Counted from the stretch's first letter, positions 11,400 through 23,999 are shown. The stretch: DNA of 64,000 nt from Peromyscus leucopus (GCF_004664715.2 NC_051071.1:30754161-30818160), one strand, 5' to 3'. Program-made: numbers and translations. Notes: generated by a model not told the origin, from the sequence alone.

Positions 11400-13300
11400 A
11401 TCACAGTGTAAGTGCTATCCATTCACTCATTCGTCTACTCAGTTAATGTTTCAGATGATTCACAGGAAATGATTCCAGGATTTGGCAATAGAATACTGAA
11501 CAAAAGACACAAAGTACTGAATCTCATGAAACATATATTGGTGAAACCAGATATACATATTTCATGTGAGATTATGTGGTAAGAAAGAAAATAAAGCCAA
11601 TGAAAATGGCATTGCAAAACTACTCTGAGGATGCCTCAGGTAACATTTGAGTATAGACCTGTATAGCAATGAGGAGAAGTCAACAGAGGATTTCAGGAAG
11701 AAGTGGTATCCAGGTATGGAGAGCACTGAGGGCAACATTCTGGAAGGAGAGATGTCCCTGGTGAACAAAGAACATTGAGGAAGCCTGCATTTCAGGGACA
11801 GAGTAAGAGAGGCATATATTGATGACAAATGGGGTCAGAGAGCAAGACAACCAGCCTAGGACACAACATCCTGTATGTGTGTGTGGACTGGGTCCAGAGT
11901 TCCAACTTTATTTGGAGTGAAGTGAGACCCTATTGAAAGTTTTGACCAGAGGAAAGAAATAATTTGGGTTATGTCTTTAAGAGGGCATTTTGGCTGTTAT
12001 GTGGCTTAGAGTGTAAGGGGGCAAGGGTGAAACTAGGGAGGCTGATTGATTCAAAGCTGTTGCCATTATTATTTAGGCAGCAGATAATGACATTTTGAAC
12101 TAGAAGGATAGTAGGGAAAGTTGTGAGAAACAGTCGCATTCTAGATATTTTTCATAGCTAAAGCCAACAAAATTTATTGACAAGTGAGGTATGGATAAAA
12201 GTGAAGGGATGACTTTAATGTGGTTAGCACAAGAAACTGGAAAAATGGATCTGCCACTTACTGACATAAGAAAGTGTCAAGGGCATGTTGGGAGAAGAAG
12301 TTTAGAAGCCCAGTTTTAAAACATGACATTTTAAATGTGTATGAAACATCTTGGAGATCTTAGGAAGTTTATATAGGAGTCTGGGATTCTGAAGGTATAT
12401 CTAATTAATGATGACAAGATTAGTGGTGAGTTTGACATTGTCAGCACACAAATGCTCTTTAACCCAGGGGATTATATGTGTTAAGTTAAATAAAATAACA
12501 TAAAAGATAACCAAGTTCAAGATTGGATTCTGAACATGCCAAGATTTAGTCAGGGACTGAAAAGGTATCAGCAAAGGAAAGTAAGCAATAGGAACAAGAA
12601 GTAAGTGGCGTTCTGAAGGGAGGAATTTCAAAAAGGAGGAGGTCCTTTACTGAAAAAAAGTTGATAGGTTGAGTCTCATGGGGCAGACGATTCAGAATGC
12701 AACATGAAGGCCATTAGTAGGCTTTTAGTGGAGGTAGTATTTTCTAAATCTTCCCAACCTATGCTAAAGAGATAGTGGGAAGAGAATGTAGGGGAAAGAA
12801 TACAGACCAGTCTTAGGGAGCATTTTACTTTTCTGTGAGACACATGAGGATGTAGCTGGAAACATTAAGGTAGAAGTTGTGTCTTATGTCTATACTGATT
12901 CTGCTGGTTGAGAGTAGAATGAGTAACTGGTGATGGAAGAAGTAAAAGGGGATTTATTGAACCAGTTTTCTTGATTTGGGGATAAGCTACAGCAGACACA
13001 TGAAGGAGTAATAGTAGATGAAAAATGTCCTTTCATTATTGTACATGAGGGAATGTCATATGGGTGATCCACAGATAAATATTTAGTGTGGAAACATGTG
13101 GAAGTTATCTTGTGCTTCTTGCTCTGTTGTCTTGGTGGATAGGATATAAGGTAATCAACTGAGAGAAAGGAGGCAAGGATAGGTAAATGAATATGAGGTG
13201 GTGTAGGAAGGTAGAACTAGTCAGGAGACTTTAAGAATTTTCTTAGGGACTTTGTGTTGTATTTAACAGCAGCACTGACAAATGTCTAAAGCTTAGTACT
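11400..13300 (-). mobile_element. Long L2 LINE fragment, antisense
   Basis: Starts at CATTCACTCATTCGTCTACT (the antisense L2 3' end) and runs in L2 order. Landmarks are AATACTGAACAAAAGACAC; GAAGTGAGACCCTATTGAAA; GAGGGCATTTTGGCTGTTAT; GGGGGCAAGGGTGAAACTAGG; then an antisense 3' UTR/ORF texture through 12,400-12,700 (AGAAGTAAGTGGCGTTCTGA). It is frame-broken throughout. The right limit is uncertain and similar texture continues to about 13,700. An unusually long surviving L2 for a rodent genome. Confidence 0.65.
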
Positions 13301-13699
13301 CCTATGTTTAAAATGAACCGATCCTCATGGTTGCATTTCCTCCACTTATATTTGCAAGCATGGAATGATGAAGAACTGGCTTCCTACATGGCTTACTTTT
13401 TCCTAGCAAGAATGAGGAAGACAAGGTTATGAATATGTGTAGAGGGTAGTCAAAATGATGGACTAGAAAGTTTTTGTTGAATACAAACCAAGGAGTTAGG
13501 GTAAGTGATAGTGAAGAAGTGAATTGGTGATACAGTGTAATCTGAAAGGGGCTGGAGAATAGCTGAATGTGGATACAGCAGGAGAGAGATGTATATGACA
13601 TTGGTATCACATATGCAACCATTAAAGTTGATGGTTCCGATGGGTTATAGAGCAGGGAAGTTTGGAATATGGTAGCAAAACAATGACACATTTATTGGA

Positions 13700-15124
13700 G
13701 GAGGAGAAGTCATGTAAGTCAGGACATTCATGAATCATGATATCCACATTGAAACCACCATCCTGAAACTACTTATGACTAACTAGGGTTAATTCTTGGA
13801 ACGGTGTAGGAACAGTGGAGATTCTCAGGGAACAGTACCTGTTATACAATGGCAATCAAACCACAGGTTGAGAGATATTTCTTATGGTTGAGGTAAAAAT
13901 TATTGATCCTAGTCTACAGTGGGCTGAGTGACAATTCTAATTTCCAAAAACCAGAGTCCAAAAGTTTATTTCTTTGGGTCTATTGCATAGTAATTTCTGT
14001 TTCCCTGCATCCAGTATGTAGTTAACTTCCCAGAGCCCAACAGGATAAATTCTCAGACCACCAACAAGTGTTTTCTCTCTAAAAATACTGTTCTATATAA
14101 TTAGGTCTTTAGAAAGAAGACAAACATGAGAAGGGGCTATTAGATAAAGAGATGACAAAACAGAGAAGACTCAATAGAATCGAGTTTTTCTGCACTGTTA
14201 TGCTAGCCCCTAGAGTTTAACATTGGGTTTTATTCTTGGAAACTGACCACCTCTTTAGAAATACTGAGTAATGTGAAAATACGATGCTGTATTTGCTTTG
14301 ATGAACGACTGGAGTTTGAATCCTTTGGGTGTGGTTTGTTTGGAAAGCAGAATGTATTTTTCCAAGCAATGTTACATATGGAAGTTAGGTTCCTAAGTAT
14401 GTCTGTTTAATAATTTGTTTTCACACAGTACAGATTATTATTTTTTTGTCTTAATAAATAGGACTGTATATATATGTGTGTATATATGTATATATATTAT
14501 AATACTGTAATAACTAGAGGGAGAGACTATCCCATTTTCCTTGGAGTTGATTTGGCTCAGAAAAGAGTAAATGCCACAAATATCTCTTCCCTTTGGGAAG
14601 AATTAGAATCCATGTCAAGATGTTAAAAATGATTCTTAGAATCAACCCAGTTTTGCATTCTCTCTGGCAATAGCACCTGAGTAAATGAGTGAAAGGAGAG
14701 GATAAGCTATACCAAAAGCCTATTAAAACAGGCTAAAGCATTGGTCCAAAGAGCATTCTAAAGTCAAGCTTCACTAGTAGTGAATCAGATACTGTTTCAA
14801 TTTTTGCTAAGCTTTAGAGTCTATTTCCCAAGAGACAAGAACCTTAGGAGAGAAGACAGTCATGTTTTGATATTGACAAACTACAACAGCGTGAGAGGAA
14901 GACGCACTTGAAGAGTACACATGCAGCCAGACCTTTCCACCAAAATCTATCAGGTGTCTCCATGCTTCTCACTGTGGGAGAGTTTCTCCACAGGGTAACA
15001 TCGTCTGTTCCCTCTAATTCTCTTCTACAACCTGTTCCTACCATGCATGATATGTTTTCCAAGTTGCTATATTGTGTAGCTTATTATCATTCTGCTTGTT
15101 TCTATGACCCATATATTCTCTGAT
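13700..15124. other. Unassigned unique sequence with a short (TA)n-rich stretch
   Basis: No exon or interspersed repeat recognised. An imperfect TA/TGTA stretch lies at 14465-14502. Confidence 0.45.
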
Positions 15125-15370
15125 GGAAGGCAGTGTAGCATGCAGGAATGTTATAACTCTAGGATTAGACAATCTGGTTTGAACTTATATTGACCTCTTA
15201 CTGGTTATGGAGTCTCAGGAAGCTTAATTGGCTTCTCAAGACTGTTTCCTTATATATGAAATAAAAGACAACAATGACTATCCTGCTATGTGGATTCAAT
15301 GTGCTCACCATGTGTATCTGACGCTATGTCTGGCACAGTTGTCCATATTATTCTTGATAATGAGTCCTCT
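15125..15370 (+). mobile_element. MIR SINE, nearly full length
   Basis: MIR landmarks occur in order: GGAAGGCAGTGTAGCATG at the 5' end, CTAGGATTAGACAATCTGGTTTG-like core entry, CTCTTACTGGTTATGG, GTTTCCTTATATATGAAAT and ATGTCTGGCACAGT near the 3' end. Confidence 0.7.
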
Positions 15371-16805
15371 TGCTAATTCTATGGAATAAGAGTGATGTAT
15401 CTTTTATAAAATTAGATGTCCAATGTACTGAGCCCCACAGCAAGGTACAGAGTTGAGATTCAAGTACAGTTTTGCCTTGGTGCCCTTACATTTCACTCTC
15501 TGCCTCCTCAACCAGGGACCTTCATGCTATGGGCAATGATAGAGGTGTTAACTGAGGGAGTCCATAAGTCCTTCCCTTATGTTCCTGAGAATGTTCCTGG
15601 CTATTTAGGAGGAGGTGATTCTATGGTCAAATGGCTAGCTTACTCTATAGTCCTTGGTCTTCTTGTGATAAAACTCTTTTTATAAAGTTTATGTAATTTT
15701 CTTTCTTACTGGAGATATCACTATGCTCCACTTAAAATGACTATTAAAGATTAGGAAAAATCATATTAAGTAAAATGCAAACTCCATGAATTTCAGCATG
15801 AGTATAGAAGATGACCAAAATAAGGACAACAGCAGCAGTAGCAGCAACAACAAAATGGCATAATGGTAATCAAATAGAGAAAAACATGAGTCATGAAGAC
15901 ACACTGTTTTCTGGTTGTTCTTTCAAACAATTAAAGATCACATAGAACTTGTGAAAAATAAAAATAAAAATTAGGCTGGTCTTGGGTCCCTTGTAAAAAG
16001 AAAGTGACAAAACAAACCTTCCAAGTTATATAGTTCTGGATAAGAGCAACTTTATCCTTATGTATTACGTATCCAGGACAAATCTTTTCACCAGCCAAAA
16101 ACAAATAGAGGAATTACTAGGGTTTCAGATGCTTCTTGGTTACAGGTAACTTTTTGATGAGAAACCCAGGATTGAGAATACCTTTTCTGTGAAAAGTTCA
16201 GAAAGTTGACCAGATCTCTCCCTCCAAAGATTAAACTGTCTTCCAAGAATTTATCTTACTTATATAAGAGAGAGATGGGGAGGCAAAATAATAAAGAAGG
16301 AATGAAAACTCTTGGTGGAAGCTATGAGATAGAGAGATGTACAAAGGGAGAAGAGAGGTTGACAGCAGGGTGGAGAAGAGGGGCCATCTATTATGAAGAA
16401 AAAGAAAATGTTGTGGTCTGGGTGGCTTCCAGCCAACTCAGCAGACTTTATTTGCTGTTTTCATCAGAAACTCTGGGGAAAGACATAATCATTTCTCAAC
16501 TGGAATTTGATTCATTTTTAGCTGTGTAGGTGGAAAATAACCTGAGATTGCTGTGTTGGTTTTAACTGGTCCAAGCACACTGCCTCTTCTCTACTGCAAC
16601 CATCTGCTGGCAATAAATCTGGACATGATTGTCCTGTAAGGGTGTGGGATGCTGCATTTCTTTCTTCAAGGTACTTCTACATATTTTGGCTTAGAAGGGC
16701 CCTGGAACTGAGAATGTGAGTTCACTCTAAGTACCATAGATTTCATGTAGATAGATACTTTTATACAGGACTGCATTAATATTAGAAACTTTGAGACTAT
16801 AATTT
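15371..16805. other. Unassigned unique sequence
   Basis: Includes a short CAG/CAA-type stretch at 15828-15856. Two open frames (15416-15685, 16206-16529) lack recognisable domains. No splice-bounded exon could be argued. Confidence 0.45.
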
Positions 16806-16851
16806 ATGTGTGCATGTGTGTGTGTGTATGTGTATGAGAGAGAGAGAGAGT

Positions 16852-16897
<46 letters not shown>
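16806..16897. repeat. Compound microsatellite (TG)n(GA)n
   Basis: Imperfect TG/TGTA followed by about 30 GA units with two TGAG interruptions. Confidence 0.97.
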
Positions 16898-16900
<3 letters not shown>

Positions 16901-17319
16901 GGCAAGACCCCCCCATCTCTGTGTCCGTAAGGTAACAGGGAAGTAACTAGGGAAATGAAGGGAAGACCTAGAAACCAGGTGGATGGCTTGAGTCCCAACC
17001 CACCAGGAGAGTGGACCTTCATCTCTGAGAGACCATAATATGAGTGTAATATATGGGGGAAACCACAGTGGAGTCTGGAGTCAACTTCAGCTGCACAGGT
17101 GAGAAGCTTTTGCTGTTGTGACTCAAACAGGTACAGACAAAGTAGGAAGTAGTTGACACATCAATATTGTATAAATTCACTTTCTGTTGCTCTAAGTGTG
17201 CATTGATAGACTGTGTAGCTGTTGTGTGACTTTTTCTGGAGATAATAGCAACTCTCCATTTGCCACAAATAAGATACCAAGCCAGACAAACAAACAATTC
17301 CACTCAAATTTGACTTGAT

Positions 17320-17620
17320 GAACCAAGGAGTTTATTGAGGTTATTTGAAGGAACACGAGTGAGAGGTTACATACAAGAACACAGATGAGAGAAAAGCAGG
17401 TGAACATCTCCCTCCCCCTAGCATGAGTGACAACTCATGAAAGTGGCATTCTGCTAGCCCCTTGTTCAACTTGCAGATAGCTCCACAAAAGAGCCCCCTC
17501 TCTCCTAGGAGTTGAGTATGGATTATATAATCTGGGGAAAGGCTTGCAAGTTGTGTAAATGTCCTGGGTTTCTTAGCCTTATATGCTTCCCACCCCCAAT
17601 CCCTGGAAGGAATATTCTAA
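17320..17620. mobile_element. Rodent interspersed repeat, copy A (LTR-like, unnamed)
   Basis: It starts GAGTTTATTGAGGTTA, with a repeated word (ACACGAGTGAGAGGTTAC, then ACACAGATGAGAG), then AGCATGAGTGACAACTCATG and GCAGATAGCTC. The same word order appears in two other places in this window (25336-25600 and 51770-52090), which supports a dispersed family. I associate it with a rodent RMER-like element but cannot name it. TTTATT at the left edge suggests a minus-strand orientation. Confidence 0.45.
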
Positions 17621-18394
17621 TTCTCAGGGAATAACTACACTCGAGTGGTAAATAACAAAAAGAAGTATGTTTGGTTAAGGCTGTGGAAATTGTCAAGTGT
17701 GGTGCTAACATCCGTGTAGCATCAGATGGAAACCTTCCACACAGTCCAAAAACGGCCATGACATCATAAAGTGAAGCAGAACAGGCTGTCTACCATGGGT
17801 CTCTCTTCCTTTTCTCAGAAGGCCATGAATTGCCATCTTGCATACTTAATCTGGATTCCCTCCCAAAGGCTCCACTTGGCCCTACCTCTTACTTCACAAT
17901 GGGAATTACATTTCATCATGGTTATTCACAAGTATAGAGTTTTGGTAGGGACATTTAAACCATAGAAAGTACTCAGTAAGTACTAATGTTATTTGTTCAT
18001 TTGGTGTCTACTTTCTTTCCTCTCTATGCTTCAGCTCTAGTTATTCTGATTCCTCTATCATCTCCTTTAAGTGTTTGGAGAGAAGCAACCGTGCTAAGCA
18101 GAAGAGCCCTTGTGCCTTAACAGCAGACTAGAGGAGAAGAGGGAGAGGGAACATGGCTCCCTCATTACACGTCTGAAGCTTCAGTTAGGATATTATACTT
18201 CTATGTGGCAGATCTGAGCTTTTGGTGATACTTTATGGGTCTTTCCATAAAATGTAAGTTTTTGGATACTTGAAGTGAAGATTTATTTTTTTTCCTATTA
18301 GAGAGGAAGATTGTTACATACAGAAGTCAGGGTGAAACTTACATACAGCTCACATGTATGCCAGAGGATGAATGTCTCCTAGAAATATCTTCCT
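17621..18394. other. Unassigned unique sequence
   Basis: No recognised repeat or coding region. Confidence 0.45.
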
Positions 18395-19144
18395 AGAAAT
18401 GAGAGAAAGAGTATATGGGAATGGCCAACCAATGACTGGTCCAACTATATACCCATGCCACGAGAGGGAGCCCACCACTGACACTGTTTGGAAGGCTAGG
18501 AACCAGAGGCTGGGTAGCCCCAAGACCTAGGATAGAACCAAACATGACAGGCAAAAAAGAAAAGAAAAAGAAAAAGTCAATGAAATGATCCATAATGATA
18601 CTACTATGCTTTACTATTAGACCAGAGATTAGCATAATCATCATCAGAGAGGCTTCATCCAGCAACTGATGGGAGCAGATGTAAAGAACCACAGTCAAAT
18701 ATTAGGTGGAGCTCAGGGAATCCTTCAGAAGAGGAGGAGGATTGTAGGAGCCAGAGGCATCGAGTGCACCAGAAGAAAATGGCCCACAGAATCAAATAAC
18801 CAGGGCTCATACGGGCTCACAGAAATGGAACCAACAATCAGGGAGCCTGTAAGAGTCTGACCTAGGTCCTCTGCATATACCTTATGGTTGTGTAGCTTGG
18901 TGTTCTTGTGGGACTCCTAACGGTAAGATCAGGGGCTGTCTCTGACTCTTTTGCCTGCTTGTGGAATCCTTTCCTCCTACTGAATTGCCTTGTCTAGCCT
19001 TAATATGAAGGGATGTGCCTAGTTTTATTGCAATTTGATATGCTATGTTTGGTTGATATCCCTGGGAGGTGGAGGAGGGCTGGAAGGAGAGGAGGAGGGG
19101 AAACTGAGGTCAGGATGTAATATATGAGGGAAAATAAAAAAAAA
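18395..19144 (+). mobile_element. L1 LINE 3' UTR, sense, with A-tail (5'-truncated)
   Basis: Landmarks of rodent L1 3' UTR appear in order: GGCCAACCAATGACTGGTCC, AGGTGGAGCTCAGGGAATCC, TTGTGTAGCTTGGTGTTCTT, GTAAGATCAGGGGCTGTCTC, TATGAAGGGATGTGCCTAG, TTGGTTGATATCCCTGGGAG and TGTAATATATGAGGGAAAAT, ending in A-rich tail 19130-19143. It contains no ORF2, so it is a severely 5'-truncated insertion. Confidence 0.85.
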
Positions 19145-19449
19145 GGCATAGGAGGTGTCTGTGGTGTGTGATGGAAATAGAAGATGTACAAAAGTCTCTC
19201 GGGAACTTGGCTGACTTCTTTCTTTGACCTGATGCTTACAACTTGTGCACTTAAAAAATTTGCAGCTAGTGTGCTGTGGATTGAGTCAAAGAAGTTCAAA
19301 TTTGTCACTATCAAAGTTCCTTACAAAAGACAGACATATATAAGACAAACACAGGTTAGTTTCTAAAGTCAGTTCCACTGTGAGATAAGGCAGCCTTTTT
19401 CTTCCTTTCACTGGATCAGTCCTATTTCATGCACTTCTTGTTTCTTCTT

Positions 19450-20545
19450 TACTTAATATCTCTTCTTTAGTTTATGATAATTTCATACATGTAAACAGTG
19501 TATCTTAATCATATCCACTCCAACTCCCCAATCTCATTTCCTCTAGGTACCTTTAACTTGTCCCTATCCCCCTTTAATATCCTCTCCTTTTTATTTTTTA
19601 TTTTTTGGTAACCATCTGAGTCCTTGTAGTTCTACTTGTTGGAATATTGGCTGATATTGTAGAACTGATTGTGTGTAGGTAACCATATCAGGTATGAATT
19701 CATGAGTGCAATGGTCATTTCATGTCCAGAAGACAGTATTCGATAGCAGCCATCCCCCTCCTCTGACTCTTACATTCTTTATATCCCCTCTTGAATGATG
19801 TTCCATGAGCCTTGTGGACATAGTCTCAGCATTTTGGTGGGCTATGGATCTCTACATTAGCTTCTGACCACTGCAGAGAGAAGCTTCTTTGGCCAAGGTT
19901 GAGGGCAGCACTAATCTATGTGTGTAAATATAAATACTTATAATGCAGTTTAACAACATGACTATTTAGTAAGACAACAGCAGTAAGTTTCCTGCCCTAC
20001 CCAGGGCCTATGACCTCTGTTCTCATTACCTCTTGACCAAGTTTAGAGTAGCTTGCATAAGTTTTCTCCTGTGAAGCAGACCCCAGACCCAGGCCTGAAG
20101 TGATTGGTTTCTCCCATAACCTTCTTGCCACTATTACCCCAGTGGCTCATCTTGCGTGGCATATTGGTTTTGTAGCATGCAGTCTTCATTGATGGCTTTT
20201 CTCCCCTAGAAGCTGGCATAGCATCTTATGGAGCTATGAAAGCTAGCCTGAAGGAGAGATATTTTCAATCAATTCCACATTTATTTCTTCATGTCCTAAA
20301 ATCAAAGTGTGTGGTGTCTTCAGCAAGCATTACCATCTAGTTATGATGGGCAACCAAGAGCAAAGGAAATGGTCTGTGATGTTTAGAAGGATACCAAGGC
20401 TTCCCTTACCAATAACTCTTAGGGAAGTATTCCATACTTGGCACTGTGGTTTCTATTTAATAGCCCTCATCTTCTGGGGGGAAGTACTATCCACTCATTC
20501 AGGGTACCCATGTTCAAACTCTTTTAAAATTATATTTTTGAATTA
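19450..20545 (-). mobile_element. L1-type (Lx-like) 3' region, antisense
   Basis: It begins TAATTTCATACATGTAAACA and continues with GTCATTTCATGTCCAGAAGA, GAAGCTTCTTTGGCCAAGG, GTGTGTGGTGTCTTCAGCAA, GGGCAACCAAGAGCAA and CACTCATTCAGGGTACCC. Landmarks line up in order with 63180-64000 and a short piece at 47365-47470 in this window. I recognise it as a common rodent L1-related repeat; orientation and subfamily are inferred. Confidence 0.6.
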
Positions 20546-20985
20546 ACTTATAATAGTGCATTTCCATAAGCCTTTAAAACAAGTCCTTAGTTTCTACCAA
20601 TATACTCCTCCTCTATCTATCCTCCTGTGGCATCCCTGCTTAAACCTTTACCCCAGTATTCCTCCCCTCTACTTTCATAACATATGTGTTCTACTATTCT
20701 CTCACCTCCTAATATCTCTTCCACTCCCCTTCTTGTGGGCAATTTCTAGCTCCCTGCATTCTACAGATATTCTAAATCAAGCACACAAGTCTAAATATTT
20801 AAAGCTATAGTCCACATACGAAAAAGAACATTCAACTCAGTGCAGCATTTTTCAGTTCTATCTATTTTCCTGCAGCTTTCCTAATTGCATTTTTATTTAC
20901 AGTGGAATAAAATTTCATTAAGTATATGTAACACATTTTCATTAATATTTGTTTAAACTATGAGAATAAGAAGATTCTCTGTTAC
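20546..20985 (-). mobile_element. L1 (Lx-like) 3' UTR, antisense, continuation
   Basis: CTTTCCTAATTGCATTTTTA, then TTTACAGTGGAATAAAATTT and AAGTATATGTAACACATTTT, is the antisense L1 motif for which the consensus reads like 'gaatagtattccattgtgtatatgtaccac'. It directly abuts the previous block and is probably the same insertion. Confidence 0.6.
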
Positions 20986-21097
20986 TTAAGACTGGTAATA
21001 TTTAAAAGTCATGGTCAAATTAATGAGGGTTGAGAAAATGAGCAATTACAGTTTCAACTTGACCAAATACCTTTGTATAAAACTGACAATTTGTGAT

Positions 21098-21225
21098 CAT
21101 CCACTCACCAACCCACCCACTCATAGACTCACTCATGTGTCCTCCTACCCACTTACCTACCTATTAATTTACACCCACACCCAATGTCCACCCATCTAAC
21201 CATACTCACCCACTAATTTCTGCAT
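21098..21225. repeat. Degenerate C/A-rich simple repeat (CCAY-like)
   Basis: Strand-asymmetric run of CCACTCACC/CCCACCCACT/CTACCCACTTACC units without a fixed period. It is low complexity and gives a spurious 62-codon frame. Confidence 0.6.
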
Positions 21226-21499
21226 GAAATAGTCCATCATTTTGCTCACTCATTCTTTATTCTTCCCTTCCTGGTTCCACCCACACTCAAGAGACTAATG
21301 TGCCTACCTATAGCCCGCAGATCCAGAGCACAGAGCTACAACTCTTGCTGATAGGCAAATGCATTTCCATTCCAATCTTCAGGGAGCTTGATGCCAATGA
21401 GATTTATAAAAACTAAATTATAACAAAATGGGAAATGATTTGATGAAGGCATATAGCAAGATACTGATTTCACAATGCTATGGATATTTAAACCAAAAT

Positions 21500-21640
21500 T
21501 AACCCAGGCTTGGTGGCTCATGAATATAATGCCAGTAGTCAGGATGTACAGGTAGGAATTCAAGGCCAGCTTGAATTACATATCAAGTTTCATGGCAGAC
21601 TGGGCTATTATACCCTGCTTCAAATCAAATAGTATATGTA
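21500..21640 (+). mobile_element. Old B1/PB1-like SINE
   Basis: AGGCTTGGTGGCTCATGAAT, then TAATGCCAGTAGTCAGGATG, AATTCAAGGCCAGCTTGAAT and ACCCTGCTTCAAATCAAA is the B1 order at high divergence. A microsatellite has grown from its tail. Confidence 0.7.
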
Positions 21641-21660
21641 TATGTATATGTATGTGTGTA

Positions 21661-21708
<48 letters not shown>
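21641..21708. repeat. Microsatellite (TATG)n then (TATC)n
   Basis: Six imperfect TATG-type units lead into twelve near-perfect TATC units, adjoining the tail of an old B1. Expansion from the SINE tail is the usual origin. Confidence 0.97.
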
Positions 21709-22565
21709 ATCTCATTATCTTCTAAATATCCCTCAACAGAATAGCATTTTCTATGATGTTCTCCATGGTTTTGTTAAGAACATGATCTCAGAACTTGGTT
21801 TACTAGCTATCTCATTGTAGAAGTTCCTTAACTCTTCCCTCACACACATTTAATATAGGACTGAAAATCCTTAGCTCATAGGATTACTGGGATTAAGTGA
21901 ATCAAGGCATTTATTCCTTAAGACCTTTTCTAATTTGGGGAAATGAACAAAAGCAGCTGTTGCTTTTCTATCAAGGACAGTTATGTTCAGGGAAGTTATT
22001 TTTAGGGGAAGTCGCAGAACTGCAGAGAAGTGGAGCTGGAAGTCTACCTCAGTGCTTTTTCTGTAACATTCTTTTTATTGCACCACAAAGCCTCATATAT
22101 TGACTTGAAAAGCTACTGTTGTTCCCCAAGTGTCATAGCTGCTGCCTGGTGCAGCTGGGCTGGCTGTAAACACAGCCAAATGACACAGGCTGCAGCACAA
22201 CCCAGTCACTACTATTTTGTCTTCATCTGCCACTCCATCTAAGGTCCCTAGGTATCAGGGTCAGTGACATGGGTCAGAAGACTGAGAGACACCAACTATA
22301 CATCTCAATCAGTTGTGCACAGTCACCTTCATCCAAGTCCTTATGGTAAATGTGTCTCCATAGGGTTTTGGAGAATTTGAAATTCAATTTACTTTAAAAA
22401 TGAAAACCAGCTTTAGTGTTCAAAAGCACTCAAGAGTCAGGTATTTTTGACTATACTCTGTTGAAAATATGGACAGGCTTCCTTGACTGATTGGCTCTTG
22501 TGTGAAGCTAGAGATGGAAGAGGAGTATTAGGATACAAGCAGCAGCTGCCACAGGAATACAGCAA
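21709..22565. other. Unassigned unique sequence
   Basis: No exon or repeat recognised. Two overlapping 68-70 codon frames lack domains. Confidence 0.45.
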
Positions 22566-22650
22566 TGTGAATATGGTTCAGAGGTAGAGTGCTTGCCTAG
22601 CACGCAGAAGGCCATGAGTCCTACCCCTAGCACTTGCAATAAATAAATAG
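22566..22650 (+). mobile_element. ID SINE (tRNA-Ala-derived)
   Basis: GGTTCAGAGGTAGAGTGCTT, then GCCTAGCACGCAGAAGGCC and ATGAGTCCTACCCCTAGCAC, follows the ID core with an A-box (GGTAGAGTGCTT) and a degenerate B-box. It has an AAATAAATA tail. Confidence 0.8.
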
Positions 22651-22815
22651 AAATATGTAGGGTATGTGGCTATAGAAGGGGTATGGGAGCCATGGAGCAG
22701 CATTAATTTATGTTTATGTTCATTGCTGCCATTGTTAGACCTGGGGTGGAAAGATGATACAGTTTTTAAGAGTTCCCAGGTAAGTGGGGAAAATACATAA
22801 TACATAATTATAGTG

Positions 22816-23117
22816 TACTGGAGAAATTATTTTGGCCACTCCACGTAGTTAAAAGGATATTTATTTAATGATGTAACTCACAAATTAAGTAATAGGTAGG
22901 TCGCAGGGTCTGGGGAAGGTGTATTGCAGTCCAGTGGTGTTCTCTGGAGCTCTGCTCAGTCAACCTCCACCGTTCAGCGTCCGAGAGAGCGCACAGAGAG
23001 AGCACTGGCCCATCCAGCTCTCGGGTCCCCTGGCCCCGCCTCATAGGCGTGACAGTTGCCAGAGTCTCAATGGGGGTTGGAACTTCCAGATCCAAGCTGC
23101 AATGGCTACCCACTACA
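22816..23117 (-). mobile_element. Solo LTR (tRNA-Lys-primed ERV family), reference copy
   Basis: The 302 bp element is flanked by perfect 6 bp duplications ATAGTG (22810-22815 and 23118-23123). On the minus strand it starts TGTAGTGGGTAGCCATTGC and has AATAAA near 22860-22865 followed by about 45 bp to the end. It is the same LTR family as the antisense part of 50562-50979 (shared GGCCACTCCA.GTAGTT, AGGTCGCAGGGTCTGGGGAA-like and GGGGTTGGAACTTCCAGATC segments). Unlike that element it has no tRNA sequence attached, so it is a plain solo LTR. Sequence between the ends is CpG-containing U3. Confidence 0.9.
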
Positions 23118-23279
23118 ATAGTGCAGTGTAATAGGGATGACATGACCTTGCACAGGAAGCTCAGAGGAAAAAAAGATTCATTCTGCATCTGGGAATACAA
23201 GGAGGTTTCAGTCAATAGATCTTATCCAAGCGGGGTTTAAAGAAGGATGCATTTTTCAAATAAACTTGAGGATGTGAGT

Positions 23280-23620
23280 TCTAAGCAGAATCTATAGTCT
23301 AACTGAAGACCTGCAATTATTTACAAAATCAATTCCATTTCAATTGTTTTCCGAAAGAGTTACACCAACTGACAACACTTAGTTTCTTCTTGACTTTGGC
23401 TAAACTAGTGGGTGTGAAGTGGTATCCTTGCTAAGGAAATTTATATTTCTTTAAACACTGATGACTTCAAGTATCTTTTCATATGTCCATTGAGGGCTTC
23501 TGTTTAAGTATAATATCCAGTTATAGTATTCACTTTTTCATTTGTATTCTCCATATTTTCTTACTGTTTTTTTGTAGAAAATTTCAATAACCCTTATTAT
23601 TTTGAAAATGTGGTCTCCTT
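23280..23620 (-). mobile_element. Old L1 3' end, antisense
   Basis: CAATTGTTTTCCGAAAGAGT (compare 'ctgttttccatagtggctg'), then GGGTGTGAAGTGGTATCC, then ACTTCAAGTATCTTTTCATA and TGTCCATTGAGGGCTTCTG, matches the antisense L1M 3' UTR order. Strongly diverged. Confidence 0.7.
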
Positions 23621-23999
23621 AATTCATTCCCATATAGTCTCATGCACATAGACACATGCATACTAATAGGTATGTAACTATATATACATATGGATATAAG
23701 AATCTACTGTAAAGATCTGGGATATAGGTCAAGGGCCAGGAAACACCATTCTCAAGACTCAGTAGAACTACTGAAATCATCAACTTACAATAACTGTAGT
23801 TGCCAGCACAGAGCTCACACATAATGGGCCTATTAACAATAGTCAAGGAAGAAGAAGGGGCTCATGGGACCCTATCTTTTACCTCTGAACATATGGCTAC
23901 TCTAGACTGTGGAAGACGGGGGAACCACTGTCTTGATTTGTGTGTGCACTGTTGAGTAAACAAGGCAGCAACAAAACTTCTTCTTCACATTGATGTAGC

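Noticed and set aside
21661..21708. CRISPR-like or regular array
   Set aside because: Simple (TATC)n microsatellite without spacers; the organism is a mammal.
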